NCBI GenBank assembly: GCA_001464935.1
Contig: LNEL01000047.1
Span: 1 to 64,000 of the forward strand
DNA from: Gammaproteobacteria bacterium Ga0077536
Lineage (GTDB): Bacteria > Pseudomonadota > Gammaproteobacteria > Ga0077536
Length of the DNA: 64,000 nucleotides
Direction: 5' to 3'
Position 1 is the first letter of the stretch, and every line of letters begins with the position of its first letter. The notes beneath the pieces are model-generated. The model saw only the letters and a program-made list of their open reading frames with translations, was not told the origin of the DNA and searched no databases. Of this stretch, positions 1-9,392 are shown piece after piece. Made by a program: the position numbers and the translations under genes.

Positions 1-259
1 AGTCCCTTGGAACGTTCAAAATCGGATCCAGCTTGACTTTGAAAACGAACGCGAAGACAGCCACATAAAGGACCATTAGGAATAACGGATGTGTGGCTGC
101 CCACCAAGCACCAATTATCTGGCCTGCATACTGCGACCGAAGCTCGCGTTGAGCCAATTCATATGCCAGCGAGCGATGCCGAAGAATTACCCTAAGTCCG
201 TGGACTACGGCAGCGTAATTCGCAACCGGAGCAATTAGTCGGGCTGCAAGGCGAAACAT
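1..259 (-). CDS. Polysaccharide ABC exporter permease, N-terminal part (cut by window edge)
   Basis: Reading the minus strand from an ATG at 259 gives an open frame of 86 residues that runs off the window. It contains the signature RELRSQYAGQIIGAWWA followed by a hydrophobic segment rich in F, V and L. This is the typical start of ABC-2 permeases of the Wzm/KpsM/RfbA type, which export finished O-antigen or capsule chains across the inner membrane. It follows asnB on the same strand after about 110 bases and would be the next gene of the polysaccharide operon. Its codons use more A/T (TTA, CTA, ATA, ATT) than the genes to its right, which suggests different ancestry, as is common for surface-polysaccharide exporters. 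The partner ATPase should lie further left. Confidence 0.8.
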   Translation of the reverse strand, partial: MFRLAARLIAPVANYAAVVHGLRVILRHRSLAYELAQRELRSQYAGQIIGAWWAATHPLFLMVLYVAVFAFVFKVKLDPILNVPRD

Positions 260-372
260 TGCGTTCTCCCACATTCAGAGGCAGCAATTTCGAGTGCGTT
301 GCCTATGTAACGAGTCATAAAAAGTTCTCGAAAGTGGACACAATTTGAAAAACTCTATGCGTGACAGGCCGA

Positions 373-2247
373 CTACAGGTATCTCTGCAGCCATTGTTCG
401 ACATTGAGCAGCGACCAGATCAGCAGACGGCGATTCTCACGGCCTTCGAGATGGTCATTGACCAGACCCTGCACGGTGTCGCGATCGAGGTAGTCGTAGA
501 TGCGCGCCCGTTTGTCGTACAGGGAACGTCGCACGTAGTCGATGCTCTCGCCCTTGAACCAGCTGGCATCGGGCGCCGAGAAGCCCTGCTTCTCGCGATC
601 GGCGACTTCCTGCGGGATGTGGCGCGCCATCATCCGGCGCAGCAGCAGCTTGCCGTCGCGGGTCTTCTGGAAATACTTCGCGGTCTTCGACGACGGTTCG
701 TTCTCGTTGATGCGCACCACTTCCGTGAGATTGCCGAGCTTGAACTGCACCGGAACGCGCATCGCGAAGTCGACGAGATCGTTGTCGAGGAAGGGCACGC
801 GCGTCTCGAGCGAGTGCGTCATGCTGATCTTGTCCTCCACCACGAGCAGGCCGTGCAGGAACGTCTTGGCCTCGAAATACAACGAATGGTTGACGTAATC
901 CTCGGGCCGCGTGAGATTTGCCGCGTGGTGATGGAATACGTCACGGAAGATGTCGCGCGTTGACAGGCCCTGCACGTCGCCCCAGATCGGGCGGAACAGC
1001 GCCGGCATCTGACGGTTTGGTACGAGCCGCTGCCAGAAGCCGTAGTACTTGTCGACATAGTGCTCGAAGTCGTCGTTCACGACCGCGCGGTAGTAGCGCC
1101 ACGGATAACCGCCAAAGAGTTCGTCGCCGCCAGCTCCGGACAGCACCACCTTGACGAACTTGCTCGCGAGCTGCGCGGCGTAGAAGTTCGGGTAGCTCTG
1201 GCCAACCCTGGGCTCTTCGAGGTGCCACGCCAGGCGCGGCAGCACCCGCTCCATGTCCCCCGCTTTCAGCACCATCTCGTAGTGTTCCGTGCGAAACACG
1301 TAGGACATGTGTTCTGCCGCCTCGCGTTCATCGAAACTCAGTTCGAGACCCGAAGCGGAGCGCAAATCGAAGCCGCAGGTAAACGTCTTCAGATTCGGGA
1401 TCTGACGTGCCGCGATGGCGGTAATCGAGCCCGAATCCATGCCGCCACTCAGGTAGCTGCCGACATCGACGTCGCTGATGAGCTGGCGATTGACCGCCTG
1501 CACGAACAGCCGATCGAGTTCTTCCAGATACTCGCGTTCGTCGCCAATCTGCTGCGGTTCGCGAAAATCGTAATCCCAGTACTGCACCGGAGCGGCCAGC
1601 TGCGACTGCCCGAGGCTCACGGTCAGACTGCTGCCCGCCGGCAGCAGTCGAATGTCCCGGAACAACGTTTTGTCGGTGAAGAAATTCTGGAACGTGAAAT
1701 ACTCGACAAGGCCCTCTCGGTCGAGCTCTGCGCGATAGTTCGGATGCGCGCGGATTGCCTTGTTCTCCGAGCCAAACAGCAGCACGCCGTCGGCCAGCGT
1801 GTAGTAGACGGGCTTGATGCCGTATCGGTCACGCGCGATGAAAAGCTCCTTGCGCTGCGTATCCCAGATCGCAAACGCGAACATGCCGTTCAGGCGGTGC
1901 AGAACGTCCCTGCCCCACTGCGCGTAGCCATAGAGCAGGACTTCGGAGTCCGTGCGCGAGCGAAACTGCCAGCCCAGTGCCTCCAGCGCCGTGCGCAGTT
2001 CCTGGAAGTTGTAAATCTCACCGTTGTAGGTCAGCAGGAAGCGACCGTCCGGTGTTGCCATCGGCTGATGGCCTGCCGCGGACAGGTCGATGATCGACAG
2101 GCGCCGGTGTCCCAGCGCCAGCGGGCCTTCGACATGGTGGCCTTCGCCATCCGGGCCACGATGCGCGATCGCATCTGTCATCCTGCGCAGCAGCATCGCC
2201 GAAGCGGGCGCGCCGTCCAGATGCAAAATCCCTGCTATTCCGCACAT
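373..2247 (-). CDS. asnB: Asparagine synthase (glutamine-hydrolysing), polysaccharide-locus type
   Basis: A 624-residue protein starting MCGIAGI. Cys2 is the N-terminal nucleophile of the class II glutaminase domain (residues 2 to about 210), and the synthetase domain carries the pyrophosphate loop SGGMDSG. The length is normal for AsnB. The family transfers ammonia from glutamine to a carboxylate, classically aspartate. Copies inside O-antigen or exopolysaccharide loci are thought to amidate uronic acids or related sugars, and the neighbouring uronic-acid genes make that attractive here, but this is inference. It lies 19 bases downstream of an epimerase gene on the same strand, so the two are likely co-transcribed. 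Confidence 0.9.
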   Translation of the reverse strand: MCGIAGILHLDGAPASAMLLRRMTDAIAHRGPDGEGHHVEGPLALGHRRLSIIDLSAAGHQPMATPDGRFLLTYNGEIYNFQELRTALEALGWQFRSRTDSEVLLYGYAQWGRDVLHRLNGMFAFAIWDTQRKELFIARDRYGIKPVYYTLADGVLLFGSENKAIRAHPNYRAELDREGLVEYFTFQNFFTDKTLFRDIRLLPAGSSLTVSLGQSQLAAPVQYWDYDFREPQQIGDEREYLEELDRLFVQAVNRQLISDVDVGSYLSGGMDSGSITAIAARQIPNLKTFTCGFDLRSASGLELSFDEREAAEHMSYVFRTEHYEMVLKAGDMERVLPRLAWHLEEPRVGQSYPNFYAAQLASKFVKVVLSGAGGDELFGGYPWRYYRAVVNDDFEHYVDKYYGFWQRLVPNRQMPALFRPIWGDVQGLSTRDIFRDVFHHHAANLTRPEDYVNHSLYFEAKTFLHGLLVVEDKISMTHSLETRVPFLDNDLVDFAMRVPVQFKLGNLTEVVRINENEPSSKTAKYFQKTRDGKLLLRRMMARHIPQEVADREKQGFSAPDASWFKGESIDYVRRSLYDKRARIYDYLDRDTVQGLVNDHLEGRENRRLLIWSLLNVEQWLQRYL

Positions 2248-2266
2248 CGTGGTCTTTCCCGTGGGC

Positions 2267-3262
2267 TTACTTGGCGGCCTTCGCGCGCCGCGAATTCACC
2301 TCTTCGATATGCGACTTGCGCCAGGCGATCAGCCGACGCATGCCCTCCTCGAGGTCGATGCCGGCCGTGAAGTTGATTTCCTTGATGGCCCGCTTCGGGC
2401 AACCGATGCGATTGCGGACCAGCGTTGCCTGGCTGCGCGGCGCATAGTTGATCGCGGTTTTCGCACCGGTAAGGCTCAGCAGCATCTCGGCGATTTCCTT
2501 CAGCGACGTGCGCTTTCCGGTCCCGACGTTGTAGAAGCGATCGGTGGCATCGGCCTTCATCGCGCAGATGTTCGCCGCACCGCAGTCTTCGACGGCCACG
2601 AAGTCGAAGGCTTCCGAGCCGTCGCCGAAGATTGTCGGGCCCTCGCCACGATCGATGGCGTCGAGCATCTTCATGATCACGGCAATGTAGGCACCGCGGT
2701 AGTCCTGGCGCGGCCCGTAGACGTTCATGTAGCGCAGGCCGACATAGTTCAGCCCGTAGCGGTGGTGGTAGGCCCGCGCCATCGACTCGCCGCAAATCTT
2801 GGTCGCGCCGTAGAAGTTCTTGTTGAGGAATGGATGATCTTCGGTCATCGGCTCCTCGACTGCGTCGCCGTAGACCGACGCGGACGACGAATAGACGAGG
2901 CGCTGGATCTTGTTCGCCACGCAGGCTTCAAGCACGTTGAACGTGCCGCGGATGTTGACGTCAAACGCGGCGCGCGGGAACTCGTGACACTGCAGCAGCC
3001 ACAGCGCGGCGAAGTGAAACACGCCGTCGGCACCCTTCAGCGCCGAGTCGAGGATATCGGACTGGCAGACATCGCCGCCCGCCTCGTAGATCTTCACGCG
3101 CGGATCGCGCAGGGCGCCGGCGAGGTTCTCGGTCGTGCCGCGCACGAAGTTGTCGTACACGATGATTTCGCCGACGTCTTCTTTGGTCAGCAGATCGACC
3201 GCGTGCGAGCCGATCAGGCCCGCGCCGCCAATCACCACGAGTTTCTTGCCACGAATGTCCAT
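2267..3262 (-). CDS. NAD-dependent nucleotide-sugar epimerase/dehydratase
   Basis: A 331-residue extended short-chain dehydrogenase. It begins with a Rossmann motif (VIGGAGLIGS, residues about 12 to 21). The catalytic YxxxK appears as YGATK, with SSSASVYG before it. The C-terminal half has the sugar-binding YGPRQDYRG region. Relatives interconvert UDP-glucose/galactose or GlcNAc/GalNAc type sugars (GalE, WbpP) or act as dehydratases; the exact substrate cannot be read from sequence. It sits between an aminotransferase and asnB in the minus-strand polysaccharide operon, 18 bases from the former. Confidence 0.85.
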   Translation of the reverse strand: MDIRGKKLVVIGGAGLIGSHAVDLLTKEDVGEIIVYDNFVRGTTENLAGALRDPRVKIYEAGGDVCQSDILDSALKGADGVFHFAALWLLQCHEFPRAAFDVNIRGTFNVLEACVANKIQRLVYSSSASVYGDAVEEPMTEDHPFLNKNFYGATKICGESMARAYHHRYGLNYVGLRYMNVYGPRQDYRGAYIAVIMKMLDAIDRGEGPTIFGDGSEAFDFVAVEDCGAANICAMKADATDRFYNVGTGKRTSLKEIAEMLLSLTGAKTAINYAPRSQATLVRNRIGCPKRAIKEINFTAGIDLEEGMRRLIAWRKSHIEEVNSRRAKAAK

Positions 3263-3280
3263 GCTCAGCTCCGGATGTCG

Positions 3281-4384
3281 TTAGTTTGAAGTTGCCGCAG
3301 CAAGGGCCTTGACGACCTGCTCCTGCGTTGCGATGTCGAGAAACGGGTGCATCGGCAGGCTCATCACGCGCGCGGCGGCGCGCTCGGCGATGGGCAGCGC
3401 GCCGACGCCGAGCCCCAGCGATGCAAACGCCGGCTGCAGGTGCAGTGGCGTCGGGTAGTGGACGGCGGTCGGGATACCGGCTGCCTGGAGTTTCTGCTGC
3501 ACCGCTTCGCGGTGGTCGATCTCGACGGTGTATTGCGCGTAAACCGAGCTGTTGAAGGACTCGATATACGGCGGCTTCGCGCCCGGGCAACTGTCGTTGA
3601 TCATCGTCGTGTAGCGCGCGCCGAGTTCCCAGCGCGCCTTGACCTCGTCGGGGAAGCTCGGCAGCTTCGCCAGCAGCACCGCGCACTGGATCGTGTCCAT
3701 GCGGCCGTTCACGCCGATCACCGGATGATGGTAGCGACGGTCCTGGCCGTGCACGCGGATCTCGCGCATCAATTTTGCGAGCGCATCATCGTTCGTGAAG
3801 TTCGCGCCGCCGTCGCCGTAGCAGCCCAGCGGCTTGGACGGAAAGAAGCTCGTGCAGCCAATCAGCGACAGCGCGCAGGACTTGCGGCCCTTGTAGCTCG
3901 CGCCGAAGCTCTGGGCGGCGTCTTCGATCACGGGCAGGTTGTGGCGACAGGCGATTTCGTTGATCGCATCGAAGTCGGCGCACTGACCATACAGGCTCAC
4001 CGGCATGATCGCTTTCGTGCGCGGGGTGATCGCCGCTTCGATCAGCGCCGGGTCCATGTTGTAGGTCTTCGGGTCGATGTCGACGAACACCGGTTTGGCG
4101 CCGATCAGCGCAATCATTTCACCAGTCGCGATGAAGGTGAACGGCGTGGTGATGATTTCGTCGCCGGCCTTGATGCCGAGCGCCATCATCGCGATCAGCA
4201 GCGCATCGGTGCCGCTCGCGAGCGCGATGCAGTGCTTCGCGCCCACATACGCTGCCAACTGCGCTTCGAGCTCTGCGACTTCCGGGCCCATGATGTAGGC
4301 GCCGTGGTCGAGCACCGCCTGGATGCGGCGGTCGATCTCCGGCTTCAGCTGGCGGTACTGGGTCTTCAGGTCGATGAAATCCAT
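3281..4384 (-). CDS. DegT/DnrJ/EryC1 sugar aminotransferase, WbpE-like
   Basis: A 367-residue PLP-dependent sugar aminotransferase. I chose the start MDFIDLKTQYRQL at 4384 because it is the conserved beginning of the WbpE/WlbC group; an open frame continues upstream to 4486 but shows no family similarity. The PLP lysine lies in SFFPSKPLGCYGDGG, with the conserved EDAAQSFGA upstream. WbpE aminates the C3 keto group of UDP-3-keto-GlcNAc uronic acid, using glutamate. The WbpB-like oxidoreductase and WbpD-like acetyltransferase just upstream in the same operon fit this step of UDP-2,3-diacetamido-2,3-dideoxy-glucuronate synthesis. Confidence 0.88.
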   Translation of the reverse strand: MDFIDLKTQYRQLKPEIDRRIQAVLDHGAYIMGPEVAELEAQLAAYVGAKHCIALASGTDALLIAMMALGIKAGDEIITTPFTFIATGEMIALIGAKPVFVDIDPKTYNMDPALIEAAITPRTKAIMPVSLYGQCADFDAINEIACRHNLPVIEDAAQSFGASYKGRKSCALSLIGCTSFFPSKPLGCYGDGGANFTNDDALAKLMREIRVHGQDRRYHHPVIGVNGRMDTIQCAVLLAKLPSFPDEVKARWELGARYTTMINDSCPGAKPPYIESFNSSVYAQYTVEIDHREAVQQKLQAAGIPTAVHYPTPLHLQPAFASLGLGVGALPIAERAAARVMSLPMHPFLDIATQEQVVKALAAATSN

Positions 4385-4415
4385 CAGGACGGTCCTCGAT
4401 GCTGGGTACGCACGT

Positions 4416-4994
4416 TCAAGCAAGCGCGCAGACACCGTCGCGCAGCACGTAGCGCTCACCGGTGTGCGGGCAGACGGTCTCGGCATTGCCGGTCAGGGGG
4501 AGGTTCAGGCGCTCGCCGAAGCGGCTCATCCAGCCGGCCTGGCGCGCCGGCACGCCGAGCATCAGCGCGAAAGCCGGCACGTCGCGGTTCACCACCGCAC
4601 CGGCGCCGACGAACGCGTACTCGCCGACAGTGCAGCCGCAGACGATGGTGCAGTTCGCGCCGAGCGTGGCACCGCGTTTGATCAGCGTGTCGCGGTACTC
4701 GTCCTTGCGCGAGACTTCCGCGCGCGGATTGTAGACGTTCGTGAACACCATGCTCGGCCCACAGAACACGCCGTCCTCGAGCGTCACGTTGTCGTAGACC
4801 GACACGTTGTTCTGGATCTTCACGTTGTCGCCGATGACGACGCGGTTGCCGACATAGACGTTCTGGCCGAAGGAGCAGGCCTTGCCGATGCGCGCGCCGC
4901 CGCTGATGTGCACCCAGTGCCAGACGCGGCTGCCTTCACCGATCACCGCGCCGTCGTCGACGATCGCCGTTGCGTGTGCCGTGTAGTTGCTCAT
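4416..4994 (-). CDS. UDP-amino-sugar N-acetyltransferase, WbpD/WlbB-like
   Basis: A 192-residue left-handed beta-helix acyltransferase. Hexapeptide repeats run through most of it (for example [20 protein letters not shown], then [17 protein letters not shown]), and the segment [16 protein letters not shown] is typical of the WbpD/WlbB and WxcM N-terminal group. It would acetylate the new 3-amino group of the sugar made by the neighbouring aminotransferase, using acetyl-CoA. The length is normal for WbpD. It is 31 bases upstream of the aminotransferase start and 13 bases downstream of the oxidoreductase gene, all on the minus strand. Confidence 0.88.
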   Translation of the reverse strand: MSNYTAHATAIVDDGAVIGEGSRVWHWVHISGGARIGKACSFGQNVYVGNRVVIGDNVKIQNNVSVYDNVTLEDGVFCGPSMVFTNVYNPRAEVSRKDEYRDTLIKRGATLGANCTIVCGCTVGEYAFVGAGAVVNRDVPAFALMLGVPARQAGWMSRFGERLNLPLTGNAETVCPHTGERYVLRDGVCALA

Positions 4995-5007
4995 GCCGTG
5001 ACTCCGC

Positions 5008-6072
5008 TCAGTACTCGAGCGGCAGCGACACGCGCCGCGCGTCGCGCGCTGAGGTGTACATTGCGATCAGCGTCTCGAGCGAGCGCAGGCCTTCGCGGCC
5101 ATCGGTCTCGGCGCGCGCTTCGCCGCGCAGCGCCCGAATCACGTTGTCGTAGTACATCGGATGACCAACGCCGTAGACCGAGGTCGTCTGGTAATTCGAG
5201 TCCTTGACCTTGACGTCGTCCTCGTCCTTGTCGGCGAATTCCCAGTGTTTGATCTCGTTGACCGCGACACCGCCGACCTGCACGGTGCCCTTCTCGCCGA
5301 GAATGGTGATCGAGCCTTCGAGGTTGCGCGGATAGGTCAGCATCGTCACGTTGACGGAACCGAGTGCGCCTGATCGCCACTTGATGTTCGCGACGCCCGT
5401 GTCCTCGACTTCGATGTTGCGCTCGAGCGTCGAGGTATAGGCATGCACGCTTTCAATGGGTCCGATCAGCCAGTCGAGCAGGTCGACGTAGTGGCTCGCC
5501 TGGTTCATGAACGCGCCACCGTCGAACTCCCAGGTGCCGCGCCAACGGGCGGAATCGTAGTACTCCTGCGGGCGCGTCCAGAACACGTTGACGTTGACCA
5601 TGTAGATGCGGCCGAAGCGGCGCTTGGTGACCGCGCGCTTCAGCAGCTGCAACGTCGGATTGAGGCGGTTCTGCTTGACGACGAACAGCTGCACGCCCGC
5701 CTCGTCGCAGGCGGCGACCATCTTCTTGCCGTCCACGAGACGCGTCGCCATCGGCTTCTCGGTGATCACGTGCCGGCCGCCGTGCGCAATCTGAATCGCC
5801 TGTTGCGGATGCAGTCCGCTCGGCGTGCACAGGGTCACGATGTCCGCTTCGCTGCGGGCCAGCAGCTGTTCGATGCTGTCGAAGCCGGGCACATCGAGCG
5901 CGGTACTCGCCTTCTTGAGCGCCTCACGATCGGTATCGCAGACGGCGACGAGTTCGGCGCGTTCCCTGTGGGCCGCGATGGCGTCGGTATGGCGGTCCGA
6001 GATCCGGCCGCAACCTACGATCGCAAAACGGAGTTTGCGGTCGGTAATCCTGTCAGGTGCCCGATAGGCCAT
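5008..6072 (-). CDS. Gfo/Idh/MocA oxidoreductase, WbpB/WlbA-like
   Basis: A 354-residue NAD-dependent sugar dehydrogenase. The N-terminal Rossmann domain has AIVGCGRIS, the catalytic lysine is in ITEKPMA, and the conserved active-site stretch is [18 protein letters not shown]. This last motif is closest to WbpB/WlbA, which oxidise C3 of UDP-GlcNAc uronic acid. Together with the aminotransferase and acetyltransferase downstream and a UDP-HexNAc 6-dehydrogenase at 11069-12358, it completes a plausible route to UDP-GlcNAc(3NAc)A. It is separated by about 107 bases from the regulator gene upstream. Confidence 0.88.
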   Translation of the reverse strand: MAYRAPDRITDRKLRFAIVGCGRISDRHTDAIAAHRERAELVAVCDTDREALKKASTALDVPGFDSIEQLLARSEADIVTLCTPSGLHPQQAIQIAHGGRHVITEKPMATRLVDGKKMVAACDEAGVQLFVVKQNRLNPTLQLLKRAVTKRRFGRIYMVNVNVFWTRPQEYYDSARWRGTWEFDGGAFMNQASHYVDLLDWLIGPIESVHAYTSTLERNIEVEDTGVANIKWRSGALGSVNVTMLTYPRNLEGSITILGEKGTVQVGGVAVNEIKHWEFADKDEDDVKVKDSNYQTTSVYGVGHPMYYDNVIRALRGEARAETDGREGLRSLETLIAMYTSARDARRVSLPLEY

Positions 6073-6179
6073 GTGCTCCCCTCCTGCTGATGCGTGGTCC
6101 GACGCGCCCGCCCCGGGCGCTCACCGCCGCGCTGTCTGGTTCAAAGACGGCGCCCCCAGCGGCGTCGCTTCCCTGTTGT

Positions 6180-6794
6180 TCAATGATCACTGCGCGTCAG
6201 CAGCGAACCGACGATGTCCGGCACCACGATGCGCGATTCCTCGTAACTCGCGCGCAGCTCGCGATAGATCTCATTGCCCTGCTCGAGCGCCGTCAGCAGC
6301 ACCGCGTCGCAGGCCGGCGCGGCGTCGAGCCGCGACCACACGGGCTTGCCCGCGAAGACGCCGCGCGTCGTCACCGGGTCGTAGGTGCCGGCAATCTCGA
6401 GCGGAAAGTCCTGGCCCCGAATCGCGGCGATCTCGGCGAGTTCGGACACGCCTGCGAACATCACGCGCTGGGCGCCGCGGGCCTGGCAGTCATCGAGCGC
6501 GCGCACGACCGAGGCGCCGGCACGACGATAGAAATCGAGCGAGGCCGACAGGTACTGGCCGGTGAGCCGGCTCTTCTCGGTGAAGCCCTGCGGCGTCAGG
6601 TAATAGAGATAACGATTGGCCGGCGCCTGCGTGATCTTGACGAGCCCCTTGCGCACGCAGCGCTTGAGGTAGGAGTTCGCGAGGCCCAGCGCGACCCCGA
6701 GCCGATCGGCCAGGTGGCGCTGCGTCACGTCGCTGCGGGCCTCGATGGCCGTCAGCAGTTCGAGCGTCAGGGACTCTTCGCGATCTTGTGGCAT
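6180..6794 (-). CDS. EPS-associated MarR-type winged-helix regulator with C-terminal extension
   Basis: A protein of 204 residues from MPQDREES. An ATG at 6824 is also in frame, but that start would place an operator palindrome and a -10 element inside the gene. The N-terminal winged helix (TQRHLADRLGVALG, then a YYLTPQGFTEKSRLT wing) resembles the EPS-associated MarR family found at exopolysaccharide loci. Unlike the usual short (about 110-residue) members, it carries a second domain of about 100 residues with alternating strands and helices (VMFAGVSELAEIAAI), possibly a ligand-binding Rossmann-like fold. It sits at the head of the sugar-modification operon, with two GTTCA-N5-TGAAC palindromes directly upstream, so autoregulation is likely. 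Confidence 0.75.
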   Translation of the reverse strand: MPQDREESLTLELLTAIEARSDVTQRHLADRLGVALGLANSYLKRCVRKGLVKITQAPANRYLYYLTPQGFTEKSRLTGQYLSASLDFYRRAGASVVRALDDCQARGAQRVMFAGVSELAEIAAIRGQDFPLEIAGTYDPVTTRGVFAGKPVWSRLDAAPACDAVLLTALEQGNEIYRELRASYEESRIVVPDIVGSLLTRSDH

Positions 6795-6805
6795 CCGGGG
6801 GGGTC

Positions 6806-6853
6806 GTTCAGAAAGTGAACGCATTCTAGACGGAATCTGTTCAAGAAGTGAAC
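6806..6853. promoter_or_regulatory. Double palindromic operator and promoter of the EPS regulator
   Basis: Two 15-base palindromes of the form GTTCA-N5-TGAAC lie at 6806-6820 and 6839-6853. Their starts are 33 bases apart, about three helical turns. On the minus strand a -35-like TTCACT (6852-6847) and a -10-like TAGAAT (6828-6823), 18 bases apart, are placed so that the palindromes overlap the -35 and the start-site region. The arrangement suits a dimeric winged-helix repressor. Confidence 0.65.
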
Positions 6854-6916
6854 AGGCAGATATCGCGTCCGGCGGGCTCGCGCCCTACCAGATATGGGAG
6901 GAAGGCCAGCCCCCGC

Positions 6917-7942
6917 TCAGCGCGGCAGGCGCTGGACGCGGTCGTCGGCGGGTGCGAGCCGGCCGACGAACCCGGCCGCCAGTTCGGTCTCGAGGCGCCT
7001 GGCGATGTCGTCCGAGTAGTGCAGGGCGTCCCAGAAGTGCTCGTCACGACGCGTGAGATCGCTGTCGAGCAGGTAATCGAGCACCACGGCATCCGGCCGC
7101 CGGCCGACGATGTCGAGCGCGCGCCGCTTGCATTCGCGGTACCCGGCCGTGGCGCTCTGCAGATGCCAGACGTGCATCGGCGGGATCAGCACGGCCACGT
7201 GGGTCCCTGCCGGCACCGCTGCCAGCAGGGCCGGCAGCAGGTCGAGATTGGCCATGCGCGGCACCTCGCTCGCCGCCGGTTCGAGATCGAGCGGCGGTGG
7301 GGCTGCGGGCGGCGTCGACGTGCCGTAGATCCGCTGTCGGGTCCGTGACAGATCGTAGGCGCCGAAGTCGCGGGTGAAGTCGAAATAGCCGTCCGCACCG
7401 TACTTCGGTTCCCGTCTTCCCTGCAGCAGTTCCAACATGCGCACGGCGTTCTCGAGCGCCTTGTCGTTGAACAGGTACAGCAGGTCGTTCCAGCGGTTCT
7501 CGTCGAGCATGAACTCGGGGAAGTCGCGGAAGGTGTAGCGATCGGGCGTGTCGACGGCCCGGCACCAGCTGTCGTCGAGCGCGTATATCATCACGCGCGG
7601 CGCCGGATGATGACGCAGGAACAGCGCATTCATCTGCAGCTGTTCGTAAGCCGTGGCCGAGTTCATCGCGAGATTGACGAAGCGCGCGTCGAGCAGTGCG
7701 TTGAGCCGCTCCGGCTTCAGCAGGCGCACCATCGAAGTCCCGACGATGGCGCTGTCGAAGTCCGCGCTGCGGGCGAGCGCCGGATAGGCGTAGCGCTGGT
7801 TCTGGCTGACCGGGGCGCGCGGCAGCGCCGGCGAGAACGGGACGTTCATGTACGGATCCATCGCGAGGATGAAGGCGTAGCACGCGAGCACGAACGCGCC
7901 GAACGCGAGCAGCAGGGTCGAAAGAAAGCGGCGCCAGGACAT
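6917..7942 (-). CDS. MBOAT-partner membrane-anchored protein, SGNH/AlgJ-like
   Basis: A 341-residue protein with one N-terminal membrane segment (residues about 7 to 28) and a large soluble part, presumably periplasmic. A GTSMVRLLKP segment near residue 68 resembles the G-[DST]-S block of SGNH-type proteins that accompany membrane-bound O-acyltransferases, and DEHFWDALHYSD near the C-terminus matches the D-x-x-H block of that fold. Such partners complete transfer of the acyl group to the polysaccharide, as AlgJ/AlgX or DltD do. It follows the MBOAT gene by only 6 bases. Identification rests on fold-like blocks and context, not on a named family. Confidence 0.6.
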   Translation of the reverse strand: MSWRRFLSTLLLAFGAFVLACYAFILAMDPYMNVPFSPALPRAPVSQNQRYAYPALARSADFDSAIVGTSMVRLLKPERLNALLDARFVNLAMNSATAYEQLQMNALFLRHHPAPRVMIYALDDSWCRAVDTPDRYTFRDFPEFMLDENRWNDLLYLFNDKALENAVRMLELLQGRREPKYGADGYFDFTRDFGAYDLSRTRQRIYGTSTPPAAPPPLDLEPAASEVPRMANLDLLPALLAAVPAGTHVAVLIPPMHVWHLQSATAGYRECKRRALDIVGRRPDAVVLDYLLDSDLTRRDEHFWDALHYSDDIARRLETELAAGFVGRLAPADDRVQRLPR

Positions 7943-7948
7943 GCGCGG

Positions 7949-9328
7949 TCAGAACTGGAAGTAGATGAAGTCGAGGCCGCGGCCCTGCCCCACGCGCAGC
8001 GTGACCACGAACAGCGCGAAGGCGCCGAGCACCGCGACCCACGCCCGCGGCGCGAGCTTCTGCTCGGCCCACGCGATGTTCGTCGGGCCGAACACCGCGC
8101 AGGCTGCACCGATGGCAACCAGGATCCAGCCTTCGGCCGGCACGCCACTCGTCGCGCCCTGCCCCGCCATGCCGGCCAGCACGAGGGCCGCCGCGTCGAA
8201 GTCCGACGCGCGGAACAGCACCCAGCCAATGATCACGAACAGCATCGTCAGCGCCCAGCCGGCGACAGCCGGCAGGCGGATGCCCGTCAGTGCCCACGCC
8301 CGCGAGCCGACGATCGCGAGCCCGTGCAGGGCACCCCAGGCGATGAAGGTCCAGCCGGCACCGTGCCAGAGCCCGCACAGCGTCATTGTCGTCATCACGA
8401 TCGCGGCGGTGGCCAGTGGCCCGCGGTGGCTGCCGCCGAGCGGGATGTAGAGGTAGTCGCGCAGGAAACGCGACAGCGTCATGTGCCAGCGGCGCCAGAA
8501 GTCGCGGATGCTGGTCGCCCGGTAGGGCTCGTCGAAATTCAGCGGCAGACGCAGGCCGAACATCGCACCGAGCCCGATGGCCATGTCCGAGTACGCCGAG
8601 AAATCGAAATAGAGCTGCAACGAGTACGCAAGCGCGGCCAGCCACGCGTTGGCGAGCTGCGGCGCGCTGCCGACGAACGCGGCGTCGAAGACGGGATCGG
8701 CGAGGCCGGCGAGTTCGTCGGCAAAGAACACTTTCTTGACCAGGCCGAGCGTGAACAGGAGCAGGCCCCGCGCGGCCATCTCGAGCGCGCCGTCGCGATG
8801 GGGCGCTTGCGCGAACTGCCCGATCAGTTCGTTGTGGCGCACGATGGGCCCCGCAATCAGGTGCGGGAAGAACACGATGTAGGCGGTGTACTCGAGCCAG
8901 GTGTACGGCGGCGCCGTGCCGCGCTTCAGATCGACGAGGTAGGAAATCTGCTGAAAGGTGAAAAAGCTGATCGCCAGCGGCAGCACGATGCTCCAGCGCT
9001 GATGTTCGATGCCGGTGAACGCGCCCAGCGCGTCAGCGAAGAAGTTCGCGTACTTGAAGAAGCCCAGCAGCAGCAGGTGGCCAATCACGCCCGCAACGAC
9101 GAGCCCGCGTGGCCGACCATACCGCCGGTACCACTGCCCCAGCGCCCAGTTCAGCGTGATGGCCCCGACGAGCAGCGGCAGGAAGCGCAAATCCCACCAG
9201 GCGTAGAAGAAGAACGAGCACAGCGTCAGCGCCCACAGCCGCGCCTGGTAGCTGCCGGCCAGCGCGTGGTACAGCGCAAGCGCAAGTGGCAGGAACAGCA
9301 GAATGAAAGCCTGCGACGAGAACAGCAA
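7949..9328 (-). CDS. MBOAT family membrane O-acyltransferase, AlgI-like
   Basis: A 459-residue polytopic membrane protein that starts MLFSSQAFILLFLPLAL, a standard AlgI-type beginning. The family core FWRRWHMTLSRFLRDYLYIPLGGSHRG and the active-site histidine region LCGLWHGAGWTFIAWG are intact. AlgI-like proteins move acyl groups across the inner membrane to acetylate extracellular polysaccharides. The partner gene directly downstream and the surrounding sugar genes suggest that the exported glycan is O-acetylated. The length is normal for the family. Confidence 0.92.
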   Translation of the reverse strand: MLFSSQAFILLFLPLALALYHALAGSYQARLWALTLCSFFFYAWWDLRFLPLLVGAITLNWALGQWYRRYGRPRGLVVAGVIGHLLLLGFFKYANFFADALGAFTGIEHQRWSIVLPLAISFFTFQQISYLVDLKRGTAPPYTWLEYTAYIVFFPHLIAGPIVRHNELIGQFAQAPHRDGALEMAARGLLLFTLGLVKKVFFADELAGLADPVFDAAFVGSAPQLANAWLAALAYSLQLYFDFSAYSDMAIGLGAMFGLRLPLNFDEPYRATSIRDFWRRWHMTLSRFLRDYLYIPLGGSHRGPLATAAIVMTTMTLCGLWHGAGWTFIAWGALHGLAIVGSRAWALTGIRLPAVAGWALTMLFVIIGWVLFRASDFDAAALVLAGMAGQGATSGVPAEGWILVAIGAACAVFGPTNIAWAEQKLAPRAWVAVLGAFALFVVTLRVGQGRGLDFIYFQF

Positions 9329-9392
9329 GGTCGTGATATCCGCTGGCGGGCGAAGGATGGCGGATTATGAAGAAATTCGGGCGGGGGGGACA

